A stretch of DNA of 64,000 nt from Mucilaginibacter sp. PAMB04168 (GTDB taxonomy: Bacteria > Bacteroidota > Bacteroidia > Sphingobacteriales > Sphingobacteriaceae): NCBI RefSeq assembly GCF_039634365.2, contig NZ_CP155079.2, positions 2,232,001 through 2,296,000 of the forward strand, written 5' to 3'. Both the position numbers and the translations under genes were made by a program. This document shows positions 32,906 through 40,834 of this stretch, in pieces; the stretch's first letter is position 1; every line of letters begins with the position of its first letter. A model generated the notes under the pieces. The model was not told where the DNA came from. It saw only the letters and a list, made by a program, of their open reading frames with translations, and did no database searches.

Positions 32906-34066
32906 CTAATCAATTAACTCATGTACACCATCGCTGATCGTGGTTGCGTAAACCGATGGGGCATAGCCTATTTTTCCGGTGTAGTAGTTTATTACTTTTT
33001 CGCGGTAGTCCTCAAACGCATCGGCTTTTACAATGGCAATGGCGCAGCCGCCAAAGCCGGCGCCTGTCATACGGGCGCCTACCACATTAGTATCGGTAAG
33101 GCTGTATTCTACTACGGCGTCAAGCTCAGCACCGCTTACTTCATAATCGTGCTGTAAAGAGTGGTGCGAGGCATACATCAAGCGGCCAAACTCGGCAAGG
33201 TTATGCTGGGCGAGTGCTTTGGCAGCTAGTTTTACCCGGTCATTCTCTGCAATTACGTGGCGTGCGCGTTTTTGCACCACCTTATTGGTTATCAAGTGCT
33301 CATATTGCTTAAATGTATCCGTGTCTATATCGCAGAGGTTGGCAATCTTTAATTCCTGTTGCAAAGCCTCAAGCGCTTGCTGGCATTCCTGTACACGTTC
33401 GTTGTATTTTGATTCGGCCAGTTTACGGGGTTTATTGGTGTTGATTATAGCCAGCACATTATCGGCCAGGTTTGCATCTACAGCTTCATACTCCAGTGTA
33501 TCACAGTTAAGCATTAGGGCTTTATGCTCCTCGCCAAACGCTACGGCAAATTGATCCATAATGCCGCTGCTTAAACCAATAAAGTTATTTTCGACTGATT
33601 TTGCCATTTTAACCAATTCCAGCTTGCTGTAACCCGATTTAAAATACTGATTAAATGCGTAAGCTGTAGCAATTTCAATAGATGCTGATGATGACAGGCC
33701 CGAACCGATTGGCACATTGCCATAATACAGTACATCGAGGCCTTTAACAGTTTTGTTATCAGAAACAAAGTGGTGCAACACACCCAATGGGTAGTTATAC
33801 CACTCGCGACCGGTTTTTTGATAAGCGGTTTGTACACCTGTTTCGTAAAACTCCTCGAAGTTTACACTTCTGAACCTAAAAACATTGTCTTCATTAGGTG
33901 CTAGTAGCATCCATGTGCCAAAGTTGATGGCGCAGGGCATTACCAGGCCGCCGTTGTAATCAATATGTTCTCCAATAAGGTTAACACGACCAGGGCAAAA
34001 GTAACCCTCTAATGCCTGTTGGTTAAATAAGATCTCAAATTGCTGTTTCAGTTGGTCTATTGTCAT
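32906..34066 (-). CDS. galK: Galactokinase
   Basis: Phosphorylates alpha-D-galactose with ATP, the entry step of the Leloir pathway. The 386-residue GHMP kinase has the galactose signature G-R-V-N-L-I-G-E-H-I-D-Y-N-G-G, the ATP loop P-I-G-S-G-L-S-S-S-A-S-I-E, and the C-terminal G-A-R-M-T-G-A-G-F-G-G-C. The start is ATG 34064-34066, since a TTG three codons upstream lies beside the TATTTTTG -7 box (34073-34080). No galT, galE or galM is nearby, so it is a single-gene unit. The last 20 residues (D-G-V-H-E-L) are typical. Confidence 0.96.
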   Translation of the reverse strand: MTIDQLKQQFEILFNQQALEGYFCPGRVNLIGEHIDYNGGLVMPCAINFGTWMLLAPNEDNVFRFRSVNFEEFYETGVQTAYQKTGREWYNYPLGVLHHFVSDNKTVKGLDVLYYGNVPIGSGLSSSASIEIATAYAFNQYFKSGYSKLELVKMAKSVENNFIGLSSGIMDQFAVAFGEEHKALMLNCDTLEYEAVDANLADNVLAIINTNKPRKLAESKYNERVQECQQALEALQQELKIANLCDIDTDTFKQYEHLITNKVVQKRARHVIAENDRVKLAAKALAQHNLAEFGRLMYASHHSLQHDYEVSGAELDAVVEYSLTDTNVVGARMTGAGFGGCAIAIVKADAFEDYREKVINYYTGKIGYAPSVYATTISDGVHELID

Positions 34067-34072
34067 GGTAAG

Positions 34073-34080
34073 CAAAAATA
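34073..34080 (-). promoter_or_regulatory. -7 box of galK, six bases from the ATG
   Basis: TATTTTTG on the minus strand, an exact TAnnTTTG match, followed by CTTACC and the ATG. This places +1 at or near the start codon. Confidence 0.5.
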
Positions 34081-34204
34081 TAAAAGCTCTTAATAAATAA
34101 GCATTTTATTTAAGCTTATATATATTTAGTTTGTTAGGTTTGAGTATAACAACATAAACCATTACTATAAACGTCTTACGCAATACTCCCAACAAATTTT
34201 AAAT

Positions 34205-34495
34205 ATGAAACAGTACGTTTTAACAGCTTATGATTTTACAGATGCTAATGCCCTTAAACGTCGTATGGATGTGCGCCCGCATCACCTCGATAAAGTAAAA
34301 GAATTGAAAGAGAACGGCAATTACATAGCAGGTGGCGCCATACTTAACGACGAAGGCCATATGATAGGCTCGGTAATGATGGTTCAATTTGAAAACGACG
34401 AACAAATGGAAACCTGGCAAAACAATGATCCTTATGTAACCGGCAAAGTTTGGGAGACTATAGACGTGAAACCGTTTAAGCAGGCAGTAGTGTAA
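34205..34495 (+). CDS. YciI-like protein
   Basis: A 96-residue single-domain protein of the YCII family. It has the opening strand Q-Y-V-L-T-A-Y-D-F, the conserved H-H-L-D-K-V-K-E-L-K-E-N-G (His/Asp dyad), G-G-A-I-L-N-D-E-G-H, and Q-M-E-T-W-Q-N-N-D-P-Y-V near the end. The fold is a ferredoxin-like dimer; some members decompose chloromuconolactone-like compounds, but most have no proven activity. The start is ATG 34205. It stands alone between divergent galK and a convergent SDR gene. Confidence 0.88.
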   Translation: MKQYVLTAYDFTDANALKRRMDVRPHHLDKVKELKENGNYIAGGAILNDEGHMIGSVMMVQFENDEQMETWQNNDPYVTGKVWETIDVKPFKQAVV

Positions 34496-34622
34496 GGGTT
34501 TGTTCTATTACATTTTGGTCTCGAATGCTAATGAGAGATCATGTTCACATTTACTGCTCCAACCAAATTTCAGGTGGCTTTTGAAATTACAGATTCGACA
34601 TTAATACGCACAAGTATTTAAG

Positions 34623-34644
34623 CCCTCCCTACATGGGAGGGTTT
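34623..34644. terminator. Terminator between convergent YciI and SDR genes
   Basis: 7-bp stem CCCTCCC / GGGAGGG with loop TACAT, followed by TTTAA on the plus strand; A-rich bases on the other side are few. Confidence 0.55.
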
Positions 34645-34655
34645 AACGTAGCTGC

Positions 34656-35390
34656 TTAATTGTTCATTACCTCAAACATGCCCTCGCGTTTAGCACGCAA
34701 ATGTTCGGCCTGGCCAATAGCGACTTCATAAATATCGTTTTGAAGGGCATCAATGGCGCCGGCAATAAATTCATCAACGGGCATACCGCCGTGCGATTCG
34801 TTTTTATCTTCTCGGCGGTCATGGCCCAGTTCGGTATCTACCGCAGGTGGCGCAATCTCAAAAACTTTAATGTGCGTATCTTTCAGCTGATGCCTTAACG
34901 ATAGAGAGATAGAATGTACTGCCGCTTTAGTAGCACAATACACTGGCATGAAAGCAAGTGGGGCGAATGCTAAACCAGATGATATATTGATGATGGCGGC
35001 ACCATTCTTATCGCGTAGATGCGGCGCCATTAATGAGGCCAGGTGAATAGGGGCCACCAAATTAGTTTCGATTTCTGAACGTACACGTTCCAGATCACAG
35101 GGTTGAGTAAGGTCGGTTAGCAGTTGTATGCCTGCATTATTAACAAGCACATTTACATCGGGATAATTGGTAACCAGCCATTGCACTAGTTCTTCACGTT
35201 GTTGGGCATCGGCCACGTCGCAAACACGCGTTATAATGCCCGGGTGCTGAACCGTAATTTCGTTTAAACGATCCTCACGCCGCCCGCAGATAATAACGGT
35301 ATTGTCACGCGACTTAAACTCCTTGGCAAAAGCCAGACCAATGCCCGACGTGCCGCCCGTAATCAATATAGTATTGTGTGTTAGCTGCAT
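34656..35390 (-). CDS. Short-chain dehydrogenase/reductase (DltE-like)
   Basis: A 244-residue classical SDR with I-T-G-G-T-S-G-I-G (10-18), the NADP-type G-R-R-E-D-R after strand 2, N-N-A-G-I-Q-L, and the catalytic Ser137/138, Tyr151 and Lys155 (Y-C-A-T-K). The sequence I-A-P-P-A-V-D-T-E-L and the H-G-G-M-P-V-D-E-F tail match the DltE-like cytoplasmic oxidoreductase group. The substrate is not known. It follows the aldo/keto reductase gene on the same strand, separated by a terminator, so the two are independent. Confidence 0.92.
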   Translation of the reverse strand: MQLTHNTILITGGTSGIGLAFAKEFKSRDNTVIICGRREDRLNEITVQHPGIITRVCDVADAQQREELVQWLVTNYPDVNVLVNNAGIQLLTDLTQPCDLERVRSEIETNLVAPIHLASLMAPHLRDKNGAAIINISSGLAFAPLAFMPVYCATKAAVHSISLSLRHQLKDTHIKVFEIAPPAVDTELGHDRREDKNESHGGMPVDEFIAGAIDALQNDIYEVAIGQAEHLRAKREGMFEVMNN

Positions 35391-35400
35391 AATTTTGTAG

Positions 35401-35440
35401 AATTAAAAAAGCCCGTTAGTTTAAACAATGCTAACGGGCT
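35401..35440 (-). terminator. Terminator of the aldo/keto reductase gene
   Basis: Perfect 10-bp stem AGCCCGTTAG / CTAACGGGCT with an 11-base loop; on the minus strand it is followed by TTTTTTAATT. Confidence 0.92.
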
Positions 35441-35462
35441 AAAAGTTTATGAACGTTTTTGA

Positions 35463-36323
35463 TTATCCTTGTGATACAGTATCCAGATTCTGCATATCAG
35501 CTTCGGTGAGCTGTATGTCAAGTGCTCTCATGTTATCCTCAAGGTGTGTTACTTTTGACGTGCCCGGAATGAGCAGAATGTTGTTAGCATGATGCAATAA
35601 CCAGCTTAAAGCTACCTGGTGGGCAGTGGCGCTGTGGTCTTCGGCTATACGTTGTAGCACCGCCTGGCTCTTTACATTACCGGCGCTTAATGGGTACCAT
35701 GGTATAAAAGCAATGTTATGGTCTTTGCAGTACTGCAATACATCTTCCCATTTGCGGTTATCCACGCTGTACATATTTTGTACCGAAACTACCTCAAAAA
35801 ATTCCTGTGCCTTTATAATGTCATCAACGCTTACTTCCGAAAGGCCGATATGCCTTACTTTGCCTTCCTGCTGTACTTTTTGCAAAAAAGAAAAAGTTTC
35901 TTCGGCAGGTACTTTAGGATCTATTCGGTGCAATTGGTACAAATCAATACGTTCCAGTTTCAGGCGTTTTAAGCTGCCTTCCAGTACTTCTTGTAAATGG
36001 GTAGGGCTGGCATCTATTGGCCACTCATTAGGGCCGGTGCGCAATAAACCGCCTTTGGTGCCAATAACTAGGTCATCTGTATAAGGGTATAAAGCCTCAG
36101 CAATTAATTCCTCAGATACATTTGGTCCATAACTATCGGCAGTGTCAATAAAATTAACACCAAGCTCAACAGCGCGTTTTAAAACACGAATAGATTCATC
36201 ATGATCTTTAGGCGGGCCCCAAATGCCATCGCCGGTAATGCGCATTGCACCATAGCCCAAGCGGTTTATATTTAAATCGCCGCCCAGTTGAAATGTTTTT
36301 TCGAACGAAACAGTATTTGCCAT
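35463..36323 (-). CDS. Aldo/keto reductase
   Basis: A 286-residue NADPH-dependent TIM-barrel oxidoreductase. The catalytic tetrad is visible: Asp60, Tyr65 (F-I-D-T-A-D-S-Y-G), Lys90 (I-G-T-K-G-G) and His132 (Q-L-H-R-I-D). Cofactor contacts lie in the C-terminal I-P-G-T-S-K-V-T-H-L-E-D-N. It is the general type found in most Bacteroidota and reduces a range of aldehydes and ketones. The exact substrate is not readable. Own terminator at 35401-35440. Confidence 0.93.
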   Translation of the reverse strand: MANTVSFEKTFQLGGDLNINRLGYGAMRITGDGIWGPPKDHDESIRVLKRAVELGVNFIDTADSYGPNVSEELIAEALYPYTDDLVIGTKGGLLRTGPNEWPIDASPTHLQEVLEGSLKRLKLERIDLYQLHRIDPKVPAEETFSFLQKVQQEGKVRHIGLSEVSVDDIIKAQEFFEVVSVQNMYSVDNRKWEDVLQYCKDHNIAFIPWYPLSAGNVKSQAVLQRIAEDHSATAHQVALSWLLHHANNILLIPGTSKVTHLEDNMRALDIQLTEADMQNLDTVSQG

Positions 36324-36357
36324 TTTATATTATTAATGTGCTTTTATAACACAATAT

Positions 36358-36378
36358 GCAAGGCTATGTTCACCTTGC
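36358..36378 (-). terminator. Weak hairpin after the 118-aa membrane protein gene
   Basis: 6-bp stem GCAAGG / CCTTGC with a 9-base loop, about 40 bases after the stop of the 36417-36773 gene. Tail is not U-rich. Confidence 0.3.
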
Positions 36379-36416
36379 TTTATCATGCCGGTATCATAAA
36401 GTAGCGGTTGAGTGGC

Positions 36417-36773
36417 TTACATGTCTTCGGCCTGGGTAAGTGTTGAAGCAGATAAGCCTGCTAGCCCAACGCCAATAACGGCATTACGGGCTTTTTCGTT
36501 ATGAGCAAAGCCAAGTAACCACGGGGCACCTAAGGCAAATAAGCTGGTAGTAAAATCGATAAGCAGATGTTTCTTAAAGGGCAGTACTTTAACAACTCCC
36601 CACTCGGCTTTGGTAAGCAAACTATAAGCCAGTGCACCGCCGGCCAGTACGCGGCAAAGCGTCACCGCTTTTTTTTCCTCTTTGAAATCCAATAGTTCGG
36701 GCAGCATAGCTACAACTGCACCGTAAGCATAATCGATAGCGCCGTGTGCCTGGCGCGAGATTGGTTTTTCCAT
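36417..36773 (-). CDS. Small membrane protein (118 aa)
   Basis: The family is not recognised. The protein has an N-terminal amphipathic region (E-K-P-I-S-R-Q-A-H-G-A-I-D-Y-A-Y), then about three hydrophobic segments (around residues 18-30, 42-58 and 70-110) and ends in Q-A-E-D-M. It is probably an inner-membrane protein. It is separated from the gene upstream by a hairpin at 36839-36871. Base use is like its neighbours. Confidence 0.65.
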   Translation of the reverse strand: MEKPISRQAHGAIDYAYGAVVAMLPELLDFKEEKKAVTLCRVLAGGALAYSLLTKAEWGVVKVLPFKKHLLIDFTTSLFALGAPWLLGFAHNEKARNAVIGVGLAGLSASTLTQAEDM

Positions 36774-36838
36774 TGTAGTGTTATTTAATGGAATAACACC
36801 TGATAATGGATTGTGTTTAACTAAAAGTTAATATAACG

Positions 36839-36871
36839 AAAGTAGCCTTACATTTACTGCAAGGCTACTTT
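36839..36871 (-). terminator. Terminator after the 77-aa gene
   Basis: Perfect 11-bp stem AAAGTAGCCTT / AAGGCTACTTT with an 11-base loop, 69 bases after the stop of the 36941-37174 gene; modest U-richness. Confidence 0.6.
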
Positions 36872-36940
36872 AAAATTTAAAGGTAAGTTTCCTAAAAGAG
36901 GTAAGATTTAATTCAAATTCCTGCTAATTGGGATTTCTAA

Positions 36941-37174
36941 TTAACTCCAGCCCGTGCCTTTTTTGGCGTTACCTTTTTCAATGTGCTCTTCGGCTGTAGC
37001 CTTGCTCATAATGGCGGCCATTTTGTTGCCATCTGCATCTTTGCCGGTGGCTATGTAACGACCCGATTTCACGTCAATCACCGGGTCAACCATCGGAACA
37101 TTTTTAGTTTTTGTTTTTACAGAATATGCGGTGATACCACCTGACGCTGCTTTGTCGTTTTTCGCCTTAGCCAT
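36941..37174 (-). CDS. Small basic Lys/Gly-rich protein (77 aa)
   Basis: No known family recognised. The protein starts M-A-K-A-K-N-D-K-A-A-S-G-G, has a middle segment V-P-M-V-D-P-V-I-D-V-K-S-G-R-Y and a C-terminal K-K-G-T-G-W-S. It has no signal peptide or membrane stretch. Length, composition and the intact hairpin behind it suggest a real small protein. It is probably cytoplasmic. I cannot assign a role. Confidence 0.6.
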   Translation of the reverse strand: MAKAKNDKAASGGITAYSVKTKTKNVPMVDPVIDVKSGRYIATGKDADGNKMAAIMSKATAEEHIEKGNAKKGTGWS

Positions 37175-37300
37175 AATAATTTAAGTTTAGTTTAAGGCTA
37201 AACTCCAAAGCACAAGCTTTGTTTTAATTTTAAGTAATGTATTCAAACCTTTTTGTGTTAACGGGCATGTGCATAAAGGTAATTGGCATGCTATTGCCTG

Positions 37301-37663
37301 CTAGCTTTTAAGTGGCGTAAGCCATGGTTTCAGTTTTTTAAACGCCTCCGGATGATCTGAATTGTCCAGAACACAAACGCTCACGCCTTTTTTTCCGGCT
37401 GCACCATACGGTGCTGTTGATGCACTATCTCTGAGTACTTTGGTGGTAGTAACCCATTCCGCCTTCATTAACTTCAAACCCTCAGGCGCGATATTGTACT
37501 GCTTGCCGGCCGATTGTATGACCGTGTATGCCGGTATACGATGAGAGTACACGGTATTAATTCGGTTTTTTATGATGGGCTGGACGTCGGGCACCTGCGA
37601 CTTTTGTGCATAAGCCGCAACGCTTGTTGCCAGCAGAATCCCACTATAAAATAATGCTTTCAT
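37301..37663 (-). CDS. Secreted hypothetical protein (120 aa)
   Basis: A signal peptide (M-K-A-L-F-Y-S-G-I-L-L-A-T-S-V-A-A-Y-A-Q, cleavage at Y-A-Q) precedes about 100 residues of unknown family with one Cys near the end (V-S-V-C-V-L-D-N). The sequence S-V-P-D-V-Q-P-I-I and Y-S-H-R-I-P are not a motif I know. It would be a periplasmic protein. It faces the plus-strand 83-residue gene across 132 bases. Confidence 0.6.
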   Translation of the reverse strand: MKALFYSGILLATSVAAYAQKSQVPDVQPIIKNRINTVYSHRIPAYTVIQSAGKQYNIAPEGLKLMKAEWVTTTKVLRDSASTAPYGAAGKKGVSVCVLDNSDHPEAFKKLKPWLTPLKS

Positions 37664-37795
37664 GACGATTAAAGGTTAATAGACAAATGTTTTGTCCAAA
37701 ATAGCTAAACTTTAATTACCTAAAGGTTAAAATAAGTAAAAAGTAAAACAGTATTTTTTGGCGCGAGTTAAATATAACAATACTAAATTATAGCT

Positions 37796-38047
37796 ATGAA
37801 ACTTGGAGAGGAAGTAATTAAAGTACTTAATAAAACTTACGAGCCTTCAACCATGGTTGAGATGCCGTTTAAACGTTATGATATGGCTTTTAAAACCGAT
37901 GAGGCTGGCCGGCCTATTTTGCTTTTTATGGGCAAGAAGGATGAGCACGGCAACATTAAAGGTGAGCGCTTTGCCCGCCGGTTAAAGTTAGGGCCCGATG
38001 GCAGCGTGATTAAAGATCACTGGGAAAACAAAGGACCATCAACCTGA
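37796..38047 (+). CDS. Hypothetical cytoplasmic protein (83 aa)
   Basis: A small charged protein without signal peptide: M-K-L-G-E-E-V-I-K-V-L-N-K-T-Y-E-P-S-T-M-V, F-K-R-Y-D-M-A-F-K-T-D-E-A-G-R-P-I-L-L-F, and K-D-E-H-G-N-I-K-G-E-R-F. The alternation of strand and turn and the length fit a small conserved protein of Sphingobacteriaceae, but I name no family. The ATG at 37796 is the clear start. A bidirectional hairpin follows. Confidence 0.65.
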   Translation: MKLGEEVIKVLNKTYEPSTMVEMPFKRYDMAFKTDEAGRPILLFMGKKDEHGNIKGERFARRLKLGPDGSVIKDHWENKGPST

Positions 38048-38074
38048 GTGGTTAAAGATGTTTGCCGTTTTTAG

Positions 38075-38111
38075 TTACCAGGCAGTAATAGTAAAAATTA
38101 TTGCCTGGTAA
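38075..38111. terminator. Hairpin overlapping the end of the GT2 gene
   Basis: 10-bp stem TTACCAGGCA / TGCCTGGTAA with inner A/T pairing. The distal arm covers the last codons and stop of the minus-strand glycosyltransferase, so it would end both convergent genes. Confidence 0.7.
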
Positions 38112-39015
38112 ATGCGGCTTGCTTTAAATAGAACAGGCTCCTCAAGTAAAATCCCTTCCGCAACAGAAACTTAAACTCCTTGCGCGACTCCTTCCTTAAC
38201 AGCCGCAAATTTTTTTGATATAAAGCGTTTGGTAGCTGCTGTAAAGACTGTAAAAAAGCTTTGTAAGCAAAGCGCATAATAAGGTCATATTGGTAATAAA
38301 ATGTGCGATGTGCACCAGATGAATGAATGACGCCACCACTCTCTACATACCTGAAGCTGTTAAGCATTTGGGCACTGTAGAAAAGGCTGCCCTCGTTTAA
38401 AATCTTAAGCCAGGTTAGCCAATCGGCAACGTATTTAATTTTGGCATCTGCACCACCCACTTTTTGATAGGCTTTTTTACGAAATACCACCGCACTTGCA
38501 TTGGGTATGGTATTACGAAAAATTAAAAAACGGTCGGTATATTCCTGTCCGCTCATTATAAAATCCCGCCTGAAGAGGTCTTTATCCAGATCGTCCGTTT
38601 TAAACAACCAGTTGGCGAAAACTTCACTTTCAGCGTTTATACGCAAAGACTGGCAATAGCTAAGTACCAGATTGGCGTTGTTAAGCATTGGAGGAACCAG
38701 TGTTTGGAGCAGATCGGGGTGGGCCACATCATCCGATTCTGCAATCCATATCAGTTCGCTGTGTGCCATATCAACACCCTTGTTCCACTGCTTAAAGGTA
38801 GAGCCTGAGTTTTGCTGGTTATATACAATCTGTGTAACCTTCGGGTGAGTGCGGTACTCCTCAATGAGTTGCCGGCTGGCGTCGGTAGAGCAGTCATCCA
38901 TAATCATTACCTCAAAGTTGGTATACGATTGATTAAGGACGCTCTCTATTCGCTCACGCAAAAATTTGTGGTGATTATAATTGGGAATAATAACGGTGAC
39001 AGCCGGAGTTTGCAT
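38098..39015 (-). CDS. Family 2 glycosyltransferase
   Basis: A 305-residue GT-A enzyme with the opening V-T-V-I-I-P-N-Y-N-H-H-K-F-L, D-D-C-S-T-D-A-S, and the D-x-D-like nucleotide-sugar/metal motif in W-I-A-E-S-D-D-V-A-H-P. The second half (N-A-S-A-V-V-F-R-K-K-A-Y) is a typical acceptor-region block of GT2 polysaccharide enzymes. Sugar and acceptor are unknown; no other polysaccharide genes are near, so this is a solitary transferase. Start ATG 39013-39015. Confidence 0.9.
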   Translation of the reverse strand: MQTPAVTVIIPNYNHHKFLRERIESVLNQSYTNFEVMIMDDCSTDASRQLIEEYRTHPKVTQIVYNQQNSGSTFKQWNKGVDMAHSELIWIAESDDVAHPDLLQTLVPPMLNNANLVLSYCQSLRINAESEVFANWLFKTDDLDKDLFRRDFIMSGQEYTDRFLIFRNTIPNASAVVFRKKAYQKVGGADAKIKYVADWLTWLKILNEGSLFYSAQMLNSFRYVESGGVIHSSGAHRTFYYQYDLIMRFAYKAFLQSLQQLPNALYQKNLRLLRKESRKEFKFLLRKGFYLRSLFYLKQAAFTRQ

Positions 39016-39475
39016 GCGTTAGATTAAAAGCTCAAAAGTAGTGGTTATGCGTTATGGTTTACTATTGAGAAAGTATTATTGCGTTAAATAGCACAATGCA
39101 ATTATCATTTGGCCCGTGGTTAAAACATCTAAGTATTGATAGGTCTGGGTTGAATGATTTAAAGCGCAGTGCCGCAAATTCGAACTTGATTAACAGCATG
39201 TTAACATTTAAAATTGCTTTGATATACCAATTGTTGTTGGCCGAAAATGTGAATAACTGCCTTGTGGGGTTTAATTTTCCAGCCAAAATTAGCTTCAAGA
39301 TATTGTTTTTAGGTGCTTCAAAGCACATTATGCACCTTATCTAATAAAAAGTTAACAACATCTAAAATGTTGATAATCATAGTTAAATTTGTTTATAACG
39401 TGTGGAGAGTTTGTTATTTCCATATGGCGTAAGTGGCGCAGATATTGCTCATTTACAGTTAAATATAGCTGAGAT
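39016..39475. other. Intergenic region, 460 bases
   Basis: AT-rich. An 82-codon open frame (39096-39344) exists on the plus strand but has no family features or good start region, so I treat it as chance. A TAAATTTG -7 box at 39384-39391 could drive the 39476 gene. No stable hairpin seen. Confidence 0.4.
39384..39391 (+). promoter_or_regulatory. Possible -7 box for the 81-aa gene and Fpg-like gene
   Basis: TAAATTTG matches TAnnTTTG, but no -33 TTG lies at normal distance (one TTG is only 11 bases upstream). About 85 bases before the ATG at 39476. Confidence 0.35.
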
Positions 39476-39721
39476 ATGAATATGAATGCCTTTTATGAAA
39501 GATTGTGGCATTTTGCAGAGTTGGTAAACAATGCAAGCCAGGTTGAGCAGTATAACTATGCTGAGCACTTTAAAGTACAGCATCCACCGTATCCGGTGGT
39601 AAGCTCTACACGCAGTATTGTGCCGAAATTGGTTTTTGAAGAAGATTGTCCAACCGAAACACGGTTGAAGATCAGATACCTGCTTAAAAAATCATTTAAC
39701 CGTATCCGCAATAAGCAGTAA
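39476..39721 (+). CDS. Small hypothetical protein (81 aa) before the Fpg-like gene
   Basis: A charged, soluble product opening M-N-M-N-A-F-Y-E-R-L-W-H-F-A-E-L and ending in a basic helix I-R-Y-L-L-K-K-S-F-N-R-I-R-N-K-Q. No family recognised. It has neither signal nor membrane segment. It lies 20 bases before the DNA glycosylase gene and is likely its operon partner; the basic tail suggests contact with nucleic acid or membrane, which is a guess. Confidence 0.6.
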   Translation: MNMNAFYERLWHFAELVNNASQVEQYNYAEHFKVQHPPYPVVSSTRSIVPKLVFEEDCPTETRLKIRYLLKKSFNRIRNKQ

Positions 39722-39741
39722 CGCTTCTATATAAATCATTT

Positions 39742-40521
39742 ATGCCCGAACTTCCCGATCTGCAGGTTTTTAGCCGAAACCTTAGTCATGCTTTAAAAGG
39801 ATTAAAGCTTATAAAAGTAAACGTTGTACAAAGCAAGAAACTTAATGTGCCCGTAAAAGACCTTACTAAAGCTTTAGAAGGAGAGGTGCTGGAGGATGTA
39901 ATACGCTCGGGCAAACAACTTCACTTCAAGTTTACAAATAACCAAACACTAGGCGTGCACTTAATGCTGCACGGCGAAATTCATTGGCTGGAAGAAAACA
40001 CTAAACAAAAATTTGTAATTTTTGAACTGCATTTTGAAGGTGGAAAAGGAATTGCCGTAACTGATTTCCAGCGCGGTGTTACACCAACCCTAAACCCCGA
40101 CCCGGCTGAAGCGCCCGATGCATTGGACAAGACTGTTAACACCAATTTTTGGAAAACAAAGTTTAAAGCCAGGCGAACGGCAGTTAAAAAGATATTAATG
40201 GATCAGGATGTGGTACGTGGTATTGGTAATGCCTATGCTGACGAAATTTTGTATGACGCCGGCATTTCTCCTTTCTCAGTTGCGGATAAAATACCTGATG
40301 ATCACGTAGAAGCTTTGGCTAAATCGGTTAAGAAGGTATTGGTAGACGCCGAAAATCAAATTTTAAAATCCAACCCCAGTATCATAAGCGGCGAAGTACG
40401 CGATTTCTTAAAGGTGCACAGGCCCAAACAAGCGGCCACGTCCGACGGTGCGGCCATTCACATGGATACCATTGCATCCCGTAAAACTTACTATACAGAC
40501 AAACAGCAGTTATTCGATTAA
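39742..40521 (+). CDS. Fpg/Nei-family DNA glycosylase, zinc-finger cysteines absent
   Basis: A 259-residue base-excision repair enzyme. The N-terminus M-P-E-L-P-D gives the catalytic Pro/Glu pair, S-G-K-Q-L-H-F the conserved beta-turn Lys, and R-G-I-G-N-A-Y-A-D-E-I-L-Y-D-A-G-I-S-P the helix-two-turn-helix. The C-terminal zinc-finger region is still recognisable as a fold (S-R-K-T-Y-Y-T-D-K-Q-Q replaces R-x-T-x-Y-C-P-x-C-Q), but all four Cys are gone and the whole protein has no cysteine. This is the 'zincless finger' seen in NEIL1-type enzymes. It likely excises oxidised bases; the exact spectrum is unclear. Confidence 0.9.
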   Translation: MPELPDLQVFSRNLSHALKGLKLIKVNVVQSKKLNVPVKDLTKALEGEVLEDVIRSGKQLHFKFTNNQTLGVHLMLHGEIHWLEENTKQKFVIFELHFEGGKGIAVTDFQRGVTPTLNPDPAEAPDALDKTVNTNFWKTKFKARRTAVKKILMDQDVVRGIGNAYADEILYDAGISPFSVADKIPDDHVEALAKSVKKVLVDAENQILKSNPSIISGEVRDFLKVHRPKQAATSDGAAIHMDTIASRKTYYTDKQQLFD

Positions 40522-40628
40522 CAATCCATCTTAAACACCCCTCATTTTTTAATACGCTTTAATGATTTAATATTTAAAAGGCCATTTGTTTAAAAATATA
40601 TCAAAAATTAAATTAATCCAATAAAATG

Positions 40629-40660
40629 TTTGCAAGTAATTGGTTATTGCCTTACATTTG
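40629..40660 (+). promoter_or_regulatory. Consensus promoter of the tRNA-like gene
   Basis: TTTG at 40629-40632, exactly 20 bases, then TACATTTG at 40653-40660. This is the best promoter in the window. Transcription would begin near 40667, some 18 bases before the RNA 5' end. Confidence 0.8.
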
Positions 40661-40684
40661 TAATAACAAAAAGGAAATAAATAC

Positions 40685-40796
40685 TGTAGGGTGGTGAAAT
40701 TTGGCAGACACACCTCCTTGTCCCGGTGGCGGAGATAAATAGGAAACCCTTAACGGGGCTAACTACTCTTTGAAGGTTCGAATCCTTCTCCTACAG
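40685..40796 (+). tRNA. Unusual tRNA-like RNA, anticodon GTC, 42-base variable arm
   Basis: A cloverleaf can be drawn by eye. Acceptor TGTAGGG pairs with TCCTACA (one G-U; an additional C40684-G40796 pair would make it eight). The D arm is GTG/CAC with G18-G19 and U8. The T arm GAAGG-TTCGAAT-CCTTC is perfect. Anticodon stem CCTCC/GGTGG has a U-U mismatch at 29-41; loop TTGTCCC gives U33 and anticodon GTC, with C37 in place of a purine. The variable region 40730-40771 folds into a hairpin (GAG/CTC, TA/TA, TAG/CTA, CCC/GGG). Base 73 is G; CCA is not encoded. G73, C38, G10, G2-C71 and the GUC anticodon fit aspartate identity in E. coli; a long arm and G73 are serine-like. Confidence 0.75.
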
Positions 40797-40834
40797 CTCT
40801 TCTCATAATTTAGGTTTATAATTGGTTAGTAAAG

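Noticed and set aside
39096..39344. 82-codon frame in the GT2-Fpg intergenic region
   Set aside because: No family features or promoter; likely chance.
40685..40796. Reading the RNA as a normal leucine tRNA
   Set aside because: D arm looks leucine-like, but base 73 is G, the anticodon loop is GTC and the variable arm is too long for leucine tRNA.
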